DNA from: Linnemannia schmuckeri
Lineage: Eukaryota > Mortierellomycota > Mortierellomycetes > Mortierellales > Mortierellaceae
Assembly: GCA_029449235.1 (NCBI GenBank)
Contig: JANATG010000016.1
Location: 744,001 to 808,000, forward strand
DNA: 64,000 bases
Direction of reading: 5' to 3'
Shown here: in pieces, positions 32,055 to 48,209 of the stretch
Layout of the letters: each line of letters begins with the position of its first letter
How positions within the stretch are numbered: position 1 is the first letter of the stretch
Program-made: the position numbers and the translations under genes
The notes under the pieces: model-generated
Database searches by the model: none
What the model saw: only the letters and a program-made list of their open reading frames with translations
What the model was told of the DNA's origin: nothing

Positions 32055-34379
32055 ATGCTTTCAACAGCTGCAACAGTCGCGCCTCTTCCACTCGTGGGAG
32101 AAGTTGACCCTATGCGAGCCTTCGTCACCAAGAATCACCCTCGACCTGCACGCAGTCCAATTATCCGGTCAGAGGTCGTATACGAGTCGCAAAAACAGCA
32201 AGCTGCCATTGCCAGCCTTGTCAACGAGTTTACCATCTTACCCGCCAAGCTCAAGGAAATCAAAGACTGCTTCAAGTCCGAGATGGTCAAGGGCCTTGGC
32301 AAACAAGGGGAGACGCTCGCCATGGTCCAAACTCACATCCTCGGACGACCCAATGGCTCAGGTACAAGCCTGTTTTATATATGGTGTGGTGGGTGCCTTC
32401 GCAACTACTTTTGAATGTGTTAACAAGCCTCACTTTCTGTTCATGTGCGCCTTGCGTGTAGAGACGGGGACATACCTAACGTTGGATATCGGAGGCACTT
32501 ACCTCAGAGTGGTACTCATTGAGCTCTCACAAGGAAGAAAAGTCAGTACAAGGCAGAAAAAGTACGCCATCGACCCTTTACTCAAGATTGGAGAACCAAA
32601 GCTGCTCTTTGGTACGTCTTCTCTTTTTGTCACCTTGTTCACTCATACCGTTTTTCCTCCCCTTTTTCTTGTCAGAGCGTATGAAATATGCCACGGTTGG
32701 TGTCTGCGTATTCATCATCTCATTTCCTCTTTCACGCATGCGATAGATTTCATGGCTAGTTGCATCGACTCGTTTTGTAAGTCTCCAATTCTTTATTTGT
32801 AGTGAGACGTACTGTGTGCTGAACGGGTTCTAACCGTCTACATAATACGTCGTAGTGCTCGCGAATGAAGCCGTAATTCCAAAGGAGAGCCAATTGGACC
32901 TCGGGTTCACGTTCTCCTTTCCGGTCCTACATACGAGCGTCAACAGCGGCACTTTGATCGACTGGACCAAAGGGTACAACTGTCACGGCATGGTTGGAAA
33001 GGACCCTGCCGAGTTCCTGCAGCAAGCACTTTTGAGCAGAAACCTGACTGTCAATGTCGGTACGTGTTCGCATCTACCTTTGGACACACTTGTTTTCCCA
33101 ATTTGTTACGAATAATGTAAAAGATGAAGACGCCCTGACATGAATTTTTTATCGCTTTTTAAGCTGCTCTAATGAATGATACCGTTGGAACACTGCTCTC
33201 GCATGCGTTTACCTATCCCCGCACTGTCGTCGGCCTGTAAGTGTTGACTGAGTATCGATAGAACAACACGGGATGTTATTTAGTAAGCGATGCTCGTTAA
33301 GACTAATTCATAGCTTTCTGCCTATTGTTCATTAGTGGCCTAGGAACAGGAAGCAATGCTGCTTACATTGAGAGGGTTGATCGAATCGGGAAGAGGGATA
33401 CTACCGTGCTTGGAAACAATGCTGAGGTCATTGCTCAGGAAATGGTCATCAATGTCGAGTTTGGCGCGTTTGACAATGAGCGAACCGTCCTACCCAGGAC
33501 CATGTTTGACAACAAGGTGGATCGAAAGTCGCTTGTAAGTTATCCTCATAATTTTCGACGAATGGTGTTCCTTTTTGCACTATATACTATACTGTTGGGG
33601 CAAGCAAGTAACCATCTGTTTCCTAACTTGCATCTTTCACTCTCTAGAATCCCTCCAAGCAATTGTTTGAAAAGATGATTGCTGGCATGTACTTGGGGGA
33701 GATTACAAGAAGCGTTCTTCTAGATTTGATCGACAACCGACTGCTTTTTCGAGGCCAAAGCAGCCACAAGCTGGACACACCCTGGGAGTTCTTGACAGAG
33801 TACATGTCTGTGATAGAAGAGGACTCGACACCTGATCTAGAAGAAGTCCGTCGCGTACTTGAAGACAGTCTCGGACTGGGTCGATTTGAGTCATTGGAGA
33901 CTCAATTTGCAGCTATGGCAGAGACAGCAGGTTTAACCAGGGGAGGAGAGTTACCGAAGGAGCCAGCAACAACGCTGTCTGATCGGCAAATCGTCAAGTT
34001 AGTCGTCGAGCTGGTTGGTAAGCGGTCGGCTCGGCTAACAGCTGCTGCATTGGGCGGTATTCTAGAGCATACGATGGGGTACACGTGGGCAAGAAATGAG
34101 GCTGAGAGGCAAGGTGGAGTGGACATTGGGGTGGACGGCAGTCTGCACGGATATTATCCTGGATACGAAAGCGACCTTATTCGTGGCCTTGAGGAGCTGT
34201 TTGCATTAGAGCCCGAGATGTCCTTTTTATTTGCGAACGACTGCGACAGTGGGGGGTTTATGGGAAAGATCAGGCTCGGGCGATGTCTTGACGGGAGCAG
34301 CACTGGAGCAGCCCTCGGCGCTGCTTTGGCGACACGATCAGCTGCACAGCCACGCGCTGACTCCCAACGGGGTCACTAA
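32055..34379 (+). CDS. Divergent hexokinase
   Basis: Exons 32055-32361, 32462-32611, 32747-32776 (30 bases), 32856-33059, 33164-33236, 33336-33534 and 33648-34379 give 564 residues. Hexokinase landmarks appear in order: LTLDIGGTYLRV (about 106-117), LGFTFSFPV, LIDWTKGYN, the catalytic-Asp motif MNDTVGTLLS, GLGTGSNAAYIE, NVEFGAFDNER and FEKMIAGMYLGE. Glucose-contact residues Lys, Asn, Asp and both Glu are kept. Two nucleotide-site motifs deviate: GGTY for the usual GGTN, and DGSSTGAALGAAL for the usual GSGKGAA. It may be a weakly active or regulatory hexokinase-like protein rather than the main glycolytic enzyme; it could also act on another sugar. It would phosphorylate hexoses at C6 in the cytosol. 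The ATG at 32055 is after the repeat leader; the frame is open further upstream. Confidence 0.9.
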
Positions 34380-34907
34380 ATCCAGACATGTGAGGAAATA
34401 AAGGCAGTCATGGGAGGGGCTTGCGAATTATATGTGGATAACGTGCACCCGCTCTGTAGAACATTAAGAGAATGAGAGAGAGAGATAAAGTGAGAAAGAG
34501 AGTGAGAGGGGATGTATCCTTTGCCCTGGGGATGCAGGCTGCAAGCTGTTAGTTCTGCTGATATTTGGGAGAGGGAGAGGGGAAGAGGGGGAGAGAGAAA
34601 AAGGGAGAAAGGGAAGGGGGCAAAGGGAGAGAAAACAGCCAGACGGATAGAGAGAAAAGACAAGAGTCAAGGAGGGCAAATGGCACATCCATTCCTGCCC
34701 CATTCGTCACGGCTTTTTTTGTGCTCTTTTTTTTTATTACCTTTTTCTCTTTTCTTTTTTCTCTTCTCATCCCTCTCTCGTTCCCCATTTCCCACTCGAC
34801 TCTTCTTCTTTTCACTGCTGCAACTTCTCGGGATCAACAACAGTATTAGCAACCACTTCAGCCATAACAGCAACAGCAGCAACAACAACAACAACCTGAA
34901 AAACAGC
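34380..34907. other. Intergenic region and calcineurin leader
   Basis: A purine-rich GAGAGA tract lies at 34465-34680 and pyrimidine-rich sequence at 34730-34820. A CAACAA-rich leader runs directly into the calcineurin ATG. No gene. Confidence 0.55.
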
Positions 34908-38843
<3,936 letters not shown>

Positions 38844-39148
38844 ATGAGAGGTAGTGGTGGTTTGTCTTATTATTTTTGAGGAGGGATGGGTTGTACGAAG
38901 GATAGAAATACCTTGGAGCTTTCAGTAAAGTAAAGTACAAAAAGCAGAAATCAAGCAAGAGTTTGCCCGCATTGTTCAACTTGGCAGTCACTGTGCGCAA
39001 AAATAAACAAAAAAAATGATAAAAAGTCCATAGACAGGTTGGGCAAGGTCTTTTTTTTTTTCTTTTCTTTTTCTTTTTTCTTCTGGACATCTGTCCCATC
39101 ACTCATCCCCTTGTACAATACACGCACTCCCGTTCAATACTCTTCACC
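38844..39148. other. Intergenic region, calcineurin to phosphoribosyltransferase
   Basis: Non-coding. Pyrimidine-rich tract at 39050-39080 before the next gene. No TATA box seen. Confidence 0.55.
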
Positions 39149-40629
39149 ATGAGCAAGATTCACGTCAGCTACAACCAGATCCACACCATGGTCAAGGAGA
39201 CCGTCGACTCGATGCACCTCAACGAGGACTTCCAGCCCGACATCATGGGTAAGAACTCTTCCCCCCCCTTTTTTTTGGCTTGTTTCTGACACTTTAATAG
39301 TAACATTCGCTGGCTATCTATTGTATATTGTAATACAAAAAGCATACGTCCTTAACGCTTCTTCTGCTTGCTATCGTCATGATTATAGTCGCCATTGGTG
39401 GAGGTGGATTCATCCCTGGTAAGAAAATCTCAACACTTACAACATACGAGGATAAAAAGAGGAGGGCGTATTCGCTTGTCAATTTGGATCGTCGAAACTG
39501 GACAACCCTTGTCTACCTGCAAATTTGTTCTTTTGCGTCTTTCTCTTCTTGGTGGCACCATGGACTGACTTGGAAAAGGAAGGGCATGCAGAGCAGGATC
39601 GTTTATGTTCAATTGTTGGGGTGCTGTCAATGAGGACAGGGCACAAACACAGAGGGACCCAAAAGGGAGTTGCTGTTTCGCTCCTTGCTGCACCGCTGTT
39701 GTGTTACCCTACATGTTTGACTGACCTGAAGAAAAAAAAAACCTCCGCTTTCCTCTCTTTCCTCCTTGTTACTTTACTCGCGTGCGTTTCGTCTCGTTGT
39801 GTCGGCTTACCCGGAAAACCTTGGGATGTGATTTTTGATACTCAGCTCGCATCTTGGTAAGTTATCAAGTCATCGCCCCCCTTTTTTTTTTCTTTGCCTT
39901 GGTTGAACCTGGCTGGTTTGTCCGATTTTTTCGGCAATGATGGTTTTCTTTGGTATATGGCCATGCAGTTTGTTAACCATTCGCCCTTTTTTCTTTTTTC
40001 ATCTCTTCTCTGAACCCATCTTCGCCTCACCGACATACAACGACAACAACAAACCAACCCACCAATCAATCAAAACAACTTTGCCTCGCTGTAACAAAAA
40101 TGTTAACGAACGAAAACAATCTTTGGCCAAACAGAGAACTTTCTTGAAGAAGAAGAACAACAAGAACATCTCAATCCAAGCCATTGGCTTGTCGCTCTAC
40201 GAGGATCTCGAGATCTGGAAGGCCGCCCACAAGGACGATGAGCCTACCACCCTTGAGCCCGAAGTCATCAAGACCCAATGGCTCAACTTTGACTCCTCCG
40301 AGACCTCCCTCATCGGCCGCAACATTCTGATTGTCGATGAGGTCGACGATACCCGCCGCACATTGGCCTACGCCGTGAGGGAGCTGACCAAGGATCTCGA
40401 GATCGAGTCCGAGAAGCTCCGTGCCCAGGGCAAGGAGGTTCCCGAGACCAAGATCGGAATCTTTGTTCTCCACAACAAGCTCAAGGAGAAGCGTGAGCAG
40501 TTGCCCGACGAGATTATGAACGGACGGTATTTCGCATGCAAGCAGATGCCCGATCAGTGGCTCGTCTATCCCTGGGATGCCCTTGATATCGAGGATCATA
40601 CCGAGAAGTCTCGCGACAACACCTACTAG
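39149..40629 (+). CDS. HPT1: Hypoxanthine-guanine / xanthine phosphoribosyltransferase
   Basis: Exons 39149-39248, 39389-39418 (30 bases), 39846-39856 (11 bases) and 40135-40629 give 211 residues. The joined start reads ISYN-like VSYNQIHTMV, then MVAIGGGGFIPARIL across three exons, and SLYEDLEIW, matching the yeast Hpt1/Xpt1 type. The PRPP-binding loop is ILIVDEVDDTRRTL. The C-terminal half has GIFVLHNKLKEKREQLP and YPWDALDIEDHTE, as in that family. It salvages purine bases to nucleoside monophosphates using PRPP in the cytosol. The 11-base exon codes for the ARIL turn and is needed for the family motif, so it is well supported despite its size. Whether it prefers hypoxanthine/guanine or xanthine cannot be told. 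Confidence 0.92.
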
Positions 40630-40806
40630 GAGGTCTCCGTCCTTTTCTCTTATTAATGTAGTTATAGCTATTTTTGCTTTTCTCCCCCGCAACCCATCAT
40701 TCACTCTTCATTCTGTTCTGCATTATTTTCATTAAACACATTCCAACTTAAAGCATTTTATTTTACAAAAAGGAGAAGGAAAAATATTAATAATAACATA
40801 AACGCA
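40630..40806. other. Short tail-to-tail intergenic region
   Basis: 177 bases between two converging stop codons, with ATTAAA- and TTTTA-type signals. The 3' ends of the two transcripts may overlap. Confidence 0.5.
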
Positions 40807-43800
40807 TCAAGACGGTGGATGTTGCAAGAAACTCTCCACCTTGACAGGAATTGTAACATCATCGATAGGACGGTCCCGATTGACTTGATCAGCAGGGGTT
40901 TCAGTATTTACGAGTGATGGTGGTCCTCCTGAACCTGGAGCACCCGCTAACACTCCTCCTCCTCCATCCGACCCAGCCGGTGAAGGAAACCGTGCCGAAA
41001 AGGCCGCAGAACTGTTGAGAGGCAAAGCTGGCTTGTCGCCCACAAGGAGACCTCCAGTCATGACTGCAGGTGGTTCACCAAGGCTCTGAACATACGCCAA
41101 CAGCCGGTTTCGCTCAACCTCAATCCTGGCAATCTCAAGCATCGCCTCTGCCTTGGCAGCCCGTTCCAGTGCAAGTTCCTCTTTGGCCTGAGCAATCAAT
41201 ACTTTGCTCTGTTGGATCTCCTCACGGGCCTTAGCCATCATCAACAGGGCCTCAGACCGTTTCGACTCCAGGTCCTTTTCTAGAGTCAAGTATCGTTCGT
41301 TCTGCAATTCCTGTGACAGCTGTGAGACTCGATGATCCGCTTCCCGCCGCAAACGGGCCTCGGACTCAAGCTGTGCTAGTAATTGATCCGTCCGGAGTCG
41401 TTGTTCCTGCCCTTCCTCTCGAATTAATCGCAGTTCCTTTTCAATGTCAATCATCGCACGGCCGCTATTACTGATACCACCACTAGTCGTGTAGGTAGCT
41501 TGTTCCATGTTTCCACATGTTGAGGTTGAAAAGGCCAACGCTGGAGGAGCAGGGCTACTTTGTTGTGATACTGGTAGATCCGTTCGACTGTTATCTGACT
41601 GCATGGTCCTGACTGTCTTGTTTGGTGTTAACTTGTCCCACTTTGGGGTCCTGGTAGTTGGGCTTGAGGGTACGCTAGATGACCGTGAGTTGAGCGGCAA
41701 CGATGACAACGACGACGCCGCCGTTGATGTCACCTGGAGCTCCGTTATGCTGGACGTATTTGGTCGGTCAAGAGTGGGCAAGCTTGAGGCCGTCATTGAT
41801 GTCGTTGTAGTCGTATCCAGAATAGGCTGATACACTGTTAGGTTGTTTGAAGATTGGACGTTAGGTCCTAGGGTTAGAAGGATGATGACGGCGGAACAGA
41901 GTCTTAGTAGTGCATTGCTTCAAGTCCAAGCAAGCTGTTACAAAATGAAGAGTTGATTTCAGTCGTAACAAAAACAAAGAACACAGTACCTTCTGGATCC
42001 TCTGTCGGCCTACTGTCCACGTCGTAGTTTGTCGTTGCACTGCTGATCTGCGTCTGGCCAGAACCCATCTGTTCCAGTTCTTGCTTCCTTGGGTTACATG
42101 CATCTGCCGAGTGCGGTTGGTCGGATGATAACATTGGTAATCCCTCGATGTTGTCTGGCGGTAGCGCTCCTACTTCTGTCACAGGCGTAGTCGTCAATCC
42201 GGCTCCATTGTTCGTTGCTAGAAGAGGTGCCATAGCATCTATGGCATGAATGCTTTGGTCGAAGGGGATCTCTGGGATAGGGACTCCAGGCTGAAGACAG
42301 GTAATATCGAATATTCTCCTAGCCTCCAACTGCCGTATCATCTCGGTCAGTGTGCCAATGGTGTCGATCTGTCCATTAAAGTCCTGGCTCTGTAACGTCT
42401 CCCTGAGGACCGCATATATCCTGACTTCCTCCAATACTTGCCGGAGCACACAGGTAAGAACGCTCTGCTCTGTCAGCTTGACCGTCTGACGGAGTTTGTC
42501 GCTGCCAGTCCTCCACAAGCGGTCCAGATAGTTGATCTTCTCGTCGACAGCCTGAAGCGCCAGCGAGGGGACCACTGTCATGATATCGCCGAGTTGAGGA
42601 TGGGGTTGCGACTGTGATGGTTGTGCTTTTTCCGATTGTTGGTGAGGCTGCACTGTTTCAAAGGTTAAACGTTCCATTGTCGCTCCCGTTCCTGGCTTGT
42701 CTTGTTCCGTCTGATTGTAAGGTTGAGCGAGAGTTGAATGGGAAGACGGTTCTGGGTGGATCTCCGTCATATTTGATGGTGGAGACTGCAATCGGCTTGA
42801 GAACGATATCATGGAGGGTGATCGAGTCCAAGGATTCTGGTTATTGGTAGATGTTGTTGTTGATATTGATGATGTCGATGCCGCGGAGCTCTGCCGGATC
42901 CGGAGGTCAGGGTCGAAGTAATAATTGTTAATGTGGTTGATATTGTTTCGGAAGTGGTGATCATTCTCCGTGGTATTCCGATATTCTTGCAGGTCCTCAT
43001 GCGGTATTGCTGACAGTGCCGACAGCGATAACGACTGCTGCTGTTGCTGCTGCTGTTGCTGGAGTTCTCCGTCCTTGCCGGTACCGTCCATGTAGTTGTC
43101 CCTTGGGGTCAATGCAGGAGTTCCTGTCCGTTCACGATCCTCAGGAGCCTTGCGGATGTTGACTCCATAGATACTGTATGCGTCAGCATGTGCCTGCTTG
43201 TCATGTGGGTTCCTTTCAAGATGATCCTCCATTCTACTCTTCTTTTCCAACGGCGACTCGTGCACCTTCACGCTGTCATTGCCGCTGCTGTTGCTGCTGT
43301 TGTTGCTGTTGGTAGTATATGAGGTGTTATAGTTACTTCCTGCGGCTTCTTTCTCTGAACCATCATCCTCTTGCCTTTCACGGTCTCGCTTGTTGGAGGA
43401 GGAGGAGGAGGGGGAGGAGGATGGGGTGTAGCGATCAGAGTCTCGCTTGTTGTGGTCGTGGTGGCGGGAGGTATGAGCCTTGTCGTATTGGCGAGAGGGT
43501 AGAGGGACATCGTCGTAGTTGCGACTTAATGACCTTTCAGGCCGGCGGTCGACAGAGTCTTCAAGGCGAGGCCTGCTAGAAGACCTTGCGTTCCTGGAGC
43601 GGTCGTTGTCGATGGAGGAAGCACGGTCCGGTGGTGACCTGTCGCTCTGTCTGGCGTGTGGCGGTGGTGGTAAACTATGGTTGCCGCTGTCGTTGTTGTA
43701 GTTGTTATTGTAGCCATTACTGTTGTAGTGGTAGTTGTAGCTGTTGTAGTTGGATTCCCGCAGACTCCTGTCAAAGTTTTTTTTGAGATGGTAGTGTGGG

Positions 43801-43826
43801 TCAAAGTTCTTTCCTTTGTAGACCAT
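40807..43826 (-). CDS. Low-complexity coiled-coil protein of unknown function
   Basis: Two exons, 43826-41990 and 41867-40807, 965 residues; the intron has a TTCTAAC branch point and CCCTAG acceptor. Residues 1-230 are Asn/Ser/Arg/Asp-rich with Tyr-Asn repeats and SR/RE pairs (NKRDRERQEDDGSEKE). A Gln run lies near 262-270. A structured helical part at about 420-520 includes VDEKINYLDRLWRTGSDKLR and VLEEVRIYAVLRETLQ. A long coiled coil spans about 750-870 (IDIEKELRLIREEGQEQ to IARIEVERNRLLAYVQSL). The C-terminal tail is Gly/Pro-rich. The family was not recognised. The composition suits a nuclear scaffold or RNA-linked protein, a guess only. Confidence 0.85.
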
Positions 43827-44215
43827 GGTGGCACGTAAAGTGAGGAGAGGGAGGAGAAGGAGAAGGAGAAGAAGCGAATGTGCACAAAAAAAAAAAAAAA
43901 AGAAGAGGAAGGAGAGGAATAAGAGGAAGTGATAACAATAGGGAACAAAGACAAGAGGGGAAAAAAGGCAAACAACAACAACGAACAACGAACAACCCAC
44001 GGTTTATTATTGTGTGATAGTGATGGATGAGAATGTGGAACATGAAAACAGGTAAAAAAAAAAAAAAAAAAAACATGTCGGACGCTCAAAAATGCATTGT
44101 ACCTCCACACGTGACTAGGGTCGGGCGTACAAGGACATATAAGCTTTATTGTATTCATGTGCATGCCGCCACAACTGTGGCGGAATTTTGACATCAAATG
44201 TTAAACTATATCGGC
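43827..44215. other. Intergenic region
   Basis: Leader and promoter of the coiled-coil gene, with A-runs at 43887-43902 and 44054-44073. No gene. Confidence 0.5.
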
Positions 44216-46162
44216 TTAGCACTGGCGACCAGAGGGGCCACGGTTGTTGTCTTCGTGGCTACTCATCTTGTGTGCATCCGCAACAGGATCATGCTTGCGC
44301 ACAAAGATATCAACATCAGACGAACTCTCGCTCGCAGCCAGCGTCTCAGCCGCCCAGATCAAGTCCGCGACCACTCTATCAACCAACTCCTGGCTGAACG
44401 ACTCTCGAACAACAATACGAAGGATCTCCATCTTGTCGACCGCAGGGGGGAGCGCATAGTTGGGCACAATCCACCCGCGGGTTCGGAGCAAGGTCGACAG
44501 CGCGGCCTGTTTCACATGTGGATTGTCGGCCTTGAATTGATCCGACAACTTGAAGGCAACCACAGGCAGAGCTGGGTTGTAGTCCGTGATGCGAGCAATC
44601 GATTCCTTGATCGAGTCTAGGTTGGACTTTTTGCCGTATCCAAAGACGCCCTTGGCGCGGTGCATATCCGAGACGACGTCAAAGTAGGTGCTCTCCTCGA
44701 GCGCCATGGAGAGAATACGGGCATTATCAAGATCGTTCTCGATGATGGCGGTGTACCCTTGCTTGCCGAGGCGGACAAAATTGTAATATTGCGCGATCTA
44801 TGTTTTTTTTTGTATTGTAACCATGACGGAACGGACCACAAAAGAGAGCCATGATTAGACGTAGAAATTCATATTGCGTATCTGCATGAAATTATAAAAA
44901 AAGAGAGCCCATTTCTATAATGTTTTAACGAACCATGAAGCAAGCAGGACGGGAAAAGTTCAACGTAAACGTCTGCTCCTCAGCACCGAGGTAGGTCAGC
45001 GTGAACACAAGCTCCTTGGGAAGATACTCCTCGCTCTTCCACAAGACCCAGCCAATGCCTGCATACGCCAGCCCATACTTGTGGCCAGACGTATTAATCG
45101 ATTTGACGCGGGGGACATCAAAGCCCCACTTGAGCTTGGGGAACGCAAAGGGTGCAACAAATCCACCACTCGCGCCGTCAACATGGATAGGGATATCCCA
45201 ACCCTTCTCCTCCTGGATCCGGTCCAGCTCCTTGGACATGCCCTCGACATCCTCAAAATGGCCCGTATAGGTGCTTCCAAGGATGACAAAGACACCGATC
45301 GTGTTCTCATCGCAGGCCTCGGCAGCCTTGTGGATGTCGAGACAGTAGTGACTCTCGGGCGTGACGGGAATCAGACGACACTCGACATCAAAGTAGCGAG
45401 CAAACTTTTCGAGAGCGACTTGGGCATTGTTCCCCATCACAATGTTGGGGCGAGAGGCATCCTTGCCGAGAGCCTTCATCTTGGCCTGCCAGCGCTTCTT
45501 CATGGCCAGTCCGCCGAGGAGGACCGCCTCAGAGGACCCAACGGTTGAGGTCCCAACCGCTCCCTTGGCGTTCCACATGTCACCGATGATAGAAATGCAC
45601 CGTGCATGAACTCGCATGGTTGCAGGATACTCGTCCTAAAAGCACAACATTTTTTCTTATTTAGATTACATTATGTAGCGTGAGAACGCAAGAGTGTTTG
45701 CGATGTCAATACCTCTCAAATAGACACTACTTTAGCATACCTGGTCAGAGAGATTCTTGCTCATGTTCTCTATGATCAGCTTGTCTGCCTCTGGCTCCAT
45801 CCAAGTGTGGACTATTAGATTACAATACAAACGATAAAAACGTGTCAATCAAATGAGCTATTTCGCTACAGCCACTTAGCAAGTAAGAGAAATTTATTCC
45901 AACATATATGTCGCAACTCACCGAAGGAGGCAAGGTTCATGTTGGGTCTGCCATCGAGCTCGAGTTCGTCGTGGATGAGCTGGTATGCAGCCTGGGCCTC
46001 TGTCGACTTTTCGGGGAGCCTGTATTTGGGGATGTCTTCGGTGGCATAGCGGGACCCGTAGGCGAGGCTATGGACGTTATGAGGCTTTCCGATATGATTG
46101 CGGATCGGCGACAGCTTTGCGTGTCGGATCATATCTTCTGTGTCGATGTGTTTGTGCAGCAT
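44216..46162 (-). CDS. GAD1: Glutamate decarboxylase
   Basis: Four exons, 46162-45922, 45811-45741, 45635-44934 and 44797-44216, 531 residues. It is a fold-type I, PLP-dependent enzyme converting glutamate to GABA in the cytosol, the first step of the GABA shunt. The start has the eukaryote/bacterial GAD pattern (YGSRYATEDIPKYRLP). VGTSTVGSSEAVLLGGLAMK and IHVDGASGGFVAPF contact PLP. SINTSGHKYGLAYAG contains the PLP lysine, Lys290. The intron between exons 3 and 4 starts GTTCGT, less usual than GTAAGT, but frame and family sequence continue (FSRPACFM then IAQYYNFVRLG). Length is normal. The C-terminal tail (SSHEDNNRGPSGRQC) has no recognised calmodulin-binding helix. Confidence 0.95.
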
Positions 46163-46176
46163 GGTGTAAGTGTGTT

Positions 46177-46213
46177 GTATGTATGTATGTATGTATGTAT
46201 GTATGTATGTATG
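46177..46213. repeat. GTAT microsatellite in the GAD leader
   Basis: Nine or so GTAT units begin 15 bases upstream of the glutamate decarboxylase ATG (ATAC repeats on the coding strand), so it is probably transcribed in the 5' leader. Confidence 0.95.
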
Positions 46214-46844
46214 TGTGTGGTGGTTGTGTCAGAAAAGTTGTGTGAAGAAGAAGAAAGAAAGAAAATGAAGCTCGATTTTATTGTAAGGGTTTGATTTCTT
46301 GCGAGTGAATGACGTCGATATTGTGATGCTTCGTTCACGTATGAGCAAGCATCATTTGTGAGCTGGGGCCTTTTGCCGCTCGCTCTAAGGAAGAATCGAT
46401 AATAAAAAAAAAAAAATTGGGAAAAGGCCCCCCCCCCACTCAAAATGACTATGAGGAAGAATACGCGGTGAAAAATCTCTGCGTCCTGCACCGTGTAATA
46501 GCCATGTCATTGGACACGGGCCAGCCGCCAATTCACCCGTGGACCCCACTTGTCTCGCAACGGGAAAATAAAAACAAAAGAGGGGGCGGTAATAGAAGCT
46601 ATGTTCGGGAAAAGGAATGCAACAGTAATATCAACAATAGCAGTATAGCAGCGATGATGCTCTTAAGAACACGTTCCATCCAATCATGCGCAAAAAGAAT
46701 AAAAGATAAAAAGAAAACAACAATGGAAAAAATAACGTGTGCACTCCTTGCTTGTCCAGCTGGATATAAATAGGTCTCCTGGACTCATTCTCTGGACACG
46801 CGTCGCTGAACTTATTTCATCACCCACGACGAAGGTGGGAGTGC
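46214..46844. other. Intergenic region, PhzF gene to GAD gene
   Basis: Promoter region of GAD; no gene. A run of nine C at 46430-46438 and an A-run at 46405-46417 are the only marks. Confidence 0.5.
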
Positions 46845-47860
46845 TCAGATTTGGATGGTTCCGCGGATGCAGATGACAGACTCTCCACCAATCCAGATAG
46901 GGCGTTTCGACTCTTCGAGGCTGAGGTCAGAGTCATCGCGGTGGACGACAACACGACCGCGCCGGCCCATCGCCAGCCCCTGCGACGCGACGTAGCTGGC
47001 AGGGGCCAAACCCTTTCCAATCAACCATTGAGCCACACCAGCGCTAGTTCAAACAAAAGTTGTCGACAAAAATACACCCAATCAGCTTTTCAATTCGACG
47101 CGCTACCAAACAAAAACATACACCTAAGCCAAGGGTCTTACTTGAAGGATCCGGTAACGGGGTCTTCGTCGACCTCAACAGAGTGAGGGAAGGTGCGGAT
47201 CTCACAGAAGGGGGCATCGGCAGACTGTCTCTCTTGAGGGGAATAAAGACCAACAACACCCCACTTGAGCATCTTGGACTCTTGGTTGGGGACGCGACTG
47301 GCATTCAACACCGTAGTGACATCCTTCAGCTGGAGAGCAAACCAATGGGGTCCGTTGATGACCCACTGCGTGTCAATCACGTCCTCGCGAGCAATGCCCA
47401 TAGTCTTGCAAGCAACAAGGATCTTCTCCTCCTCGACGGGTCCAGTCTTGGAGAGTGGCGGAGCCGTGAAAGCAATCGACCCATCCTCAGCAATCAACAG
47501 ATTGACAAGGCCGACACCACACTCCTGAACAATCTTCTTTCCCTTGGCCTTCTGGACACCGCCCTGGGTGTGCTCGAGGAAGGCACGGCAGGTGCCAATG
47601 GTAGGGTGGCCGGCAAAGGGGAGCTCCTCGGCGGGAGTGTAGATACGGACTTTGTAGTCGGCCTTGGAGGGGTCGGTGGGTGGGAGGAGAAAGGTGGTCT
47701 CGGAGAGGTTTGTCCAATTGGCGATCTTTTGCATCTGTTCGTCGTTGGGGATGGGCAGGGCAGGGTCAAGTGCGACGATAACGGCGAGGGGGTTGCCGAG
47801 GTAGCCCTTGTCGGTGAAAATGTCGAGCTGGTAGAAGGGGTAGGTTGAGGGGGATGTCAT
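46845..47860 (-). CDS. PhzF-family isomerase-like protein
   Basis: Two exons, 47860-47142 and 47043-46845, 305 residues. It has the diaminopimelate-epimerase-like two-lobed fold of the phenazine-biosynthesis PhzF family. FYQLDIFTDKGYLGNPLAVI is the family start, NLSETTFLL carries the catalytic Glu54, ELPFAGHPTIGT the GHPT motif, and DEDPVTGSFNAGVAQWL, split by the intron, the DPVTGS motif. C-terminal block RRGRVVV fits the family. Most fungal members have no known substrate, and no phenazine genes lie nearby, so only a general isomerase role is claimed. A CATAAAAAG box about 75 bases upstream may be its TATA element. Confidence 0.92.
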
Positions 47861-48209
47861 TGCTGTTGGTGGTGAATGAAGAGGAAGAGAAAGGAGAAGT
47901 GATGTCCATGTGCTACCCTCTCTCGGTCCCTCTTTTTATGCCATTCGTAAACCTTTCATATATGTTCGATGTTTTTATTTTCAAACTCCCTTCTTTGTCG
48001 GATACTTATCTTCGTCAAGACAGCTCAATTGAGTCACCTCGGATGACCTCCACTCAGCTGCGCAAACGGGGCCAACCCTCTTGTCTCGTCTCTTAGCGGT
48101 TGGATAGATAGCATGGATCATTGGAGTCATTGAGGACCTCAATTGTATGTTTGTTTGTGTGGGAAAGTTCAACCTTCGGCTTGGGTTTGTCATCGAGTTC
48201 AATATTTTA
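47861..48209. other. Intergenic region upstream of the PhzF gene
   Basis: Promoter of the PhzF-family gene; nothing else seen. Confidence 0.5.

Noticed and set aside
31482..32361. Microprotein as N-terminal anchor exon of hexokinase
   Set aside because: The GTAGCT donor is phase 2, whereas the nearest acceptors at 32040, 32067 and 32076 need phase 1; kept only as an open alternative.
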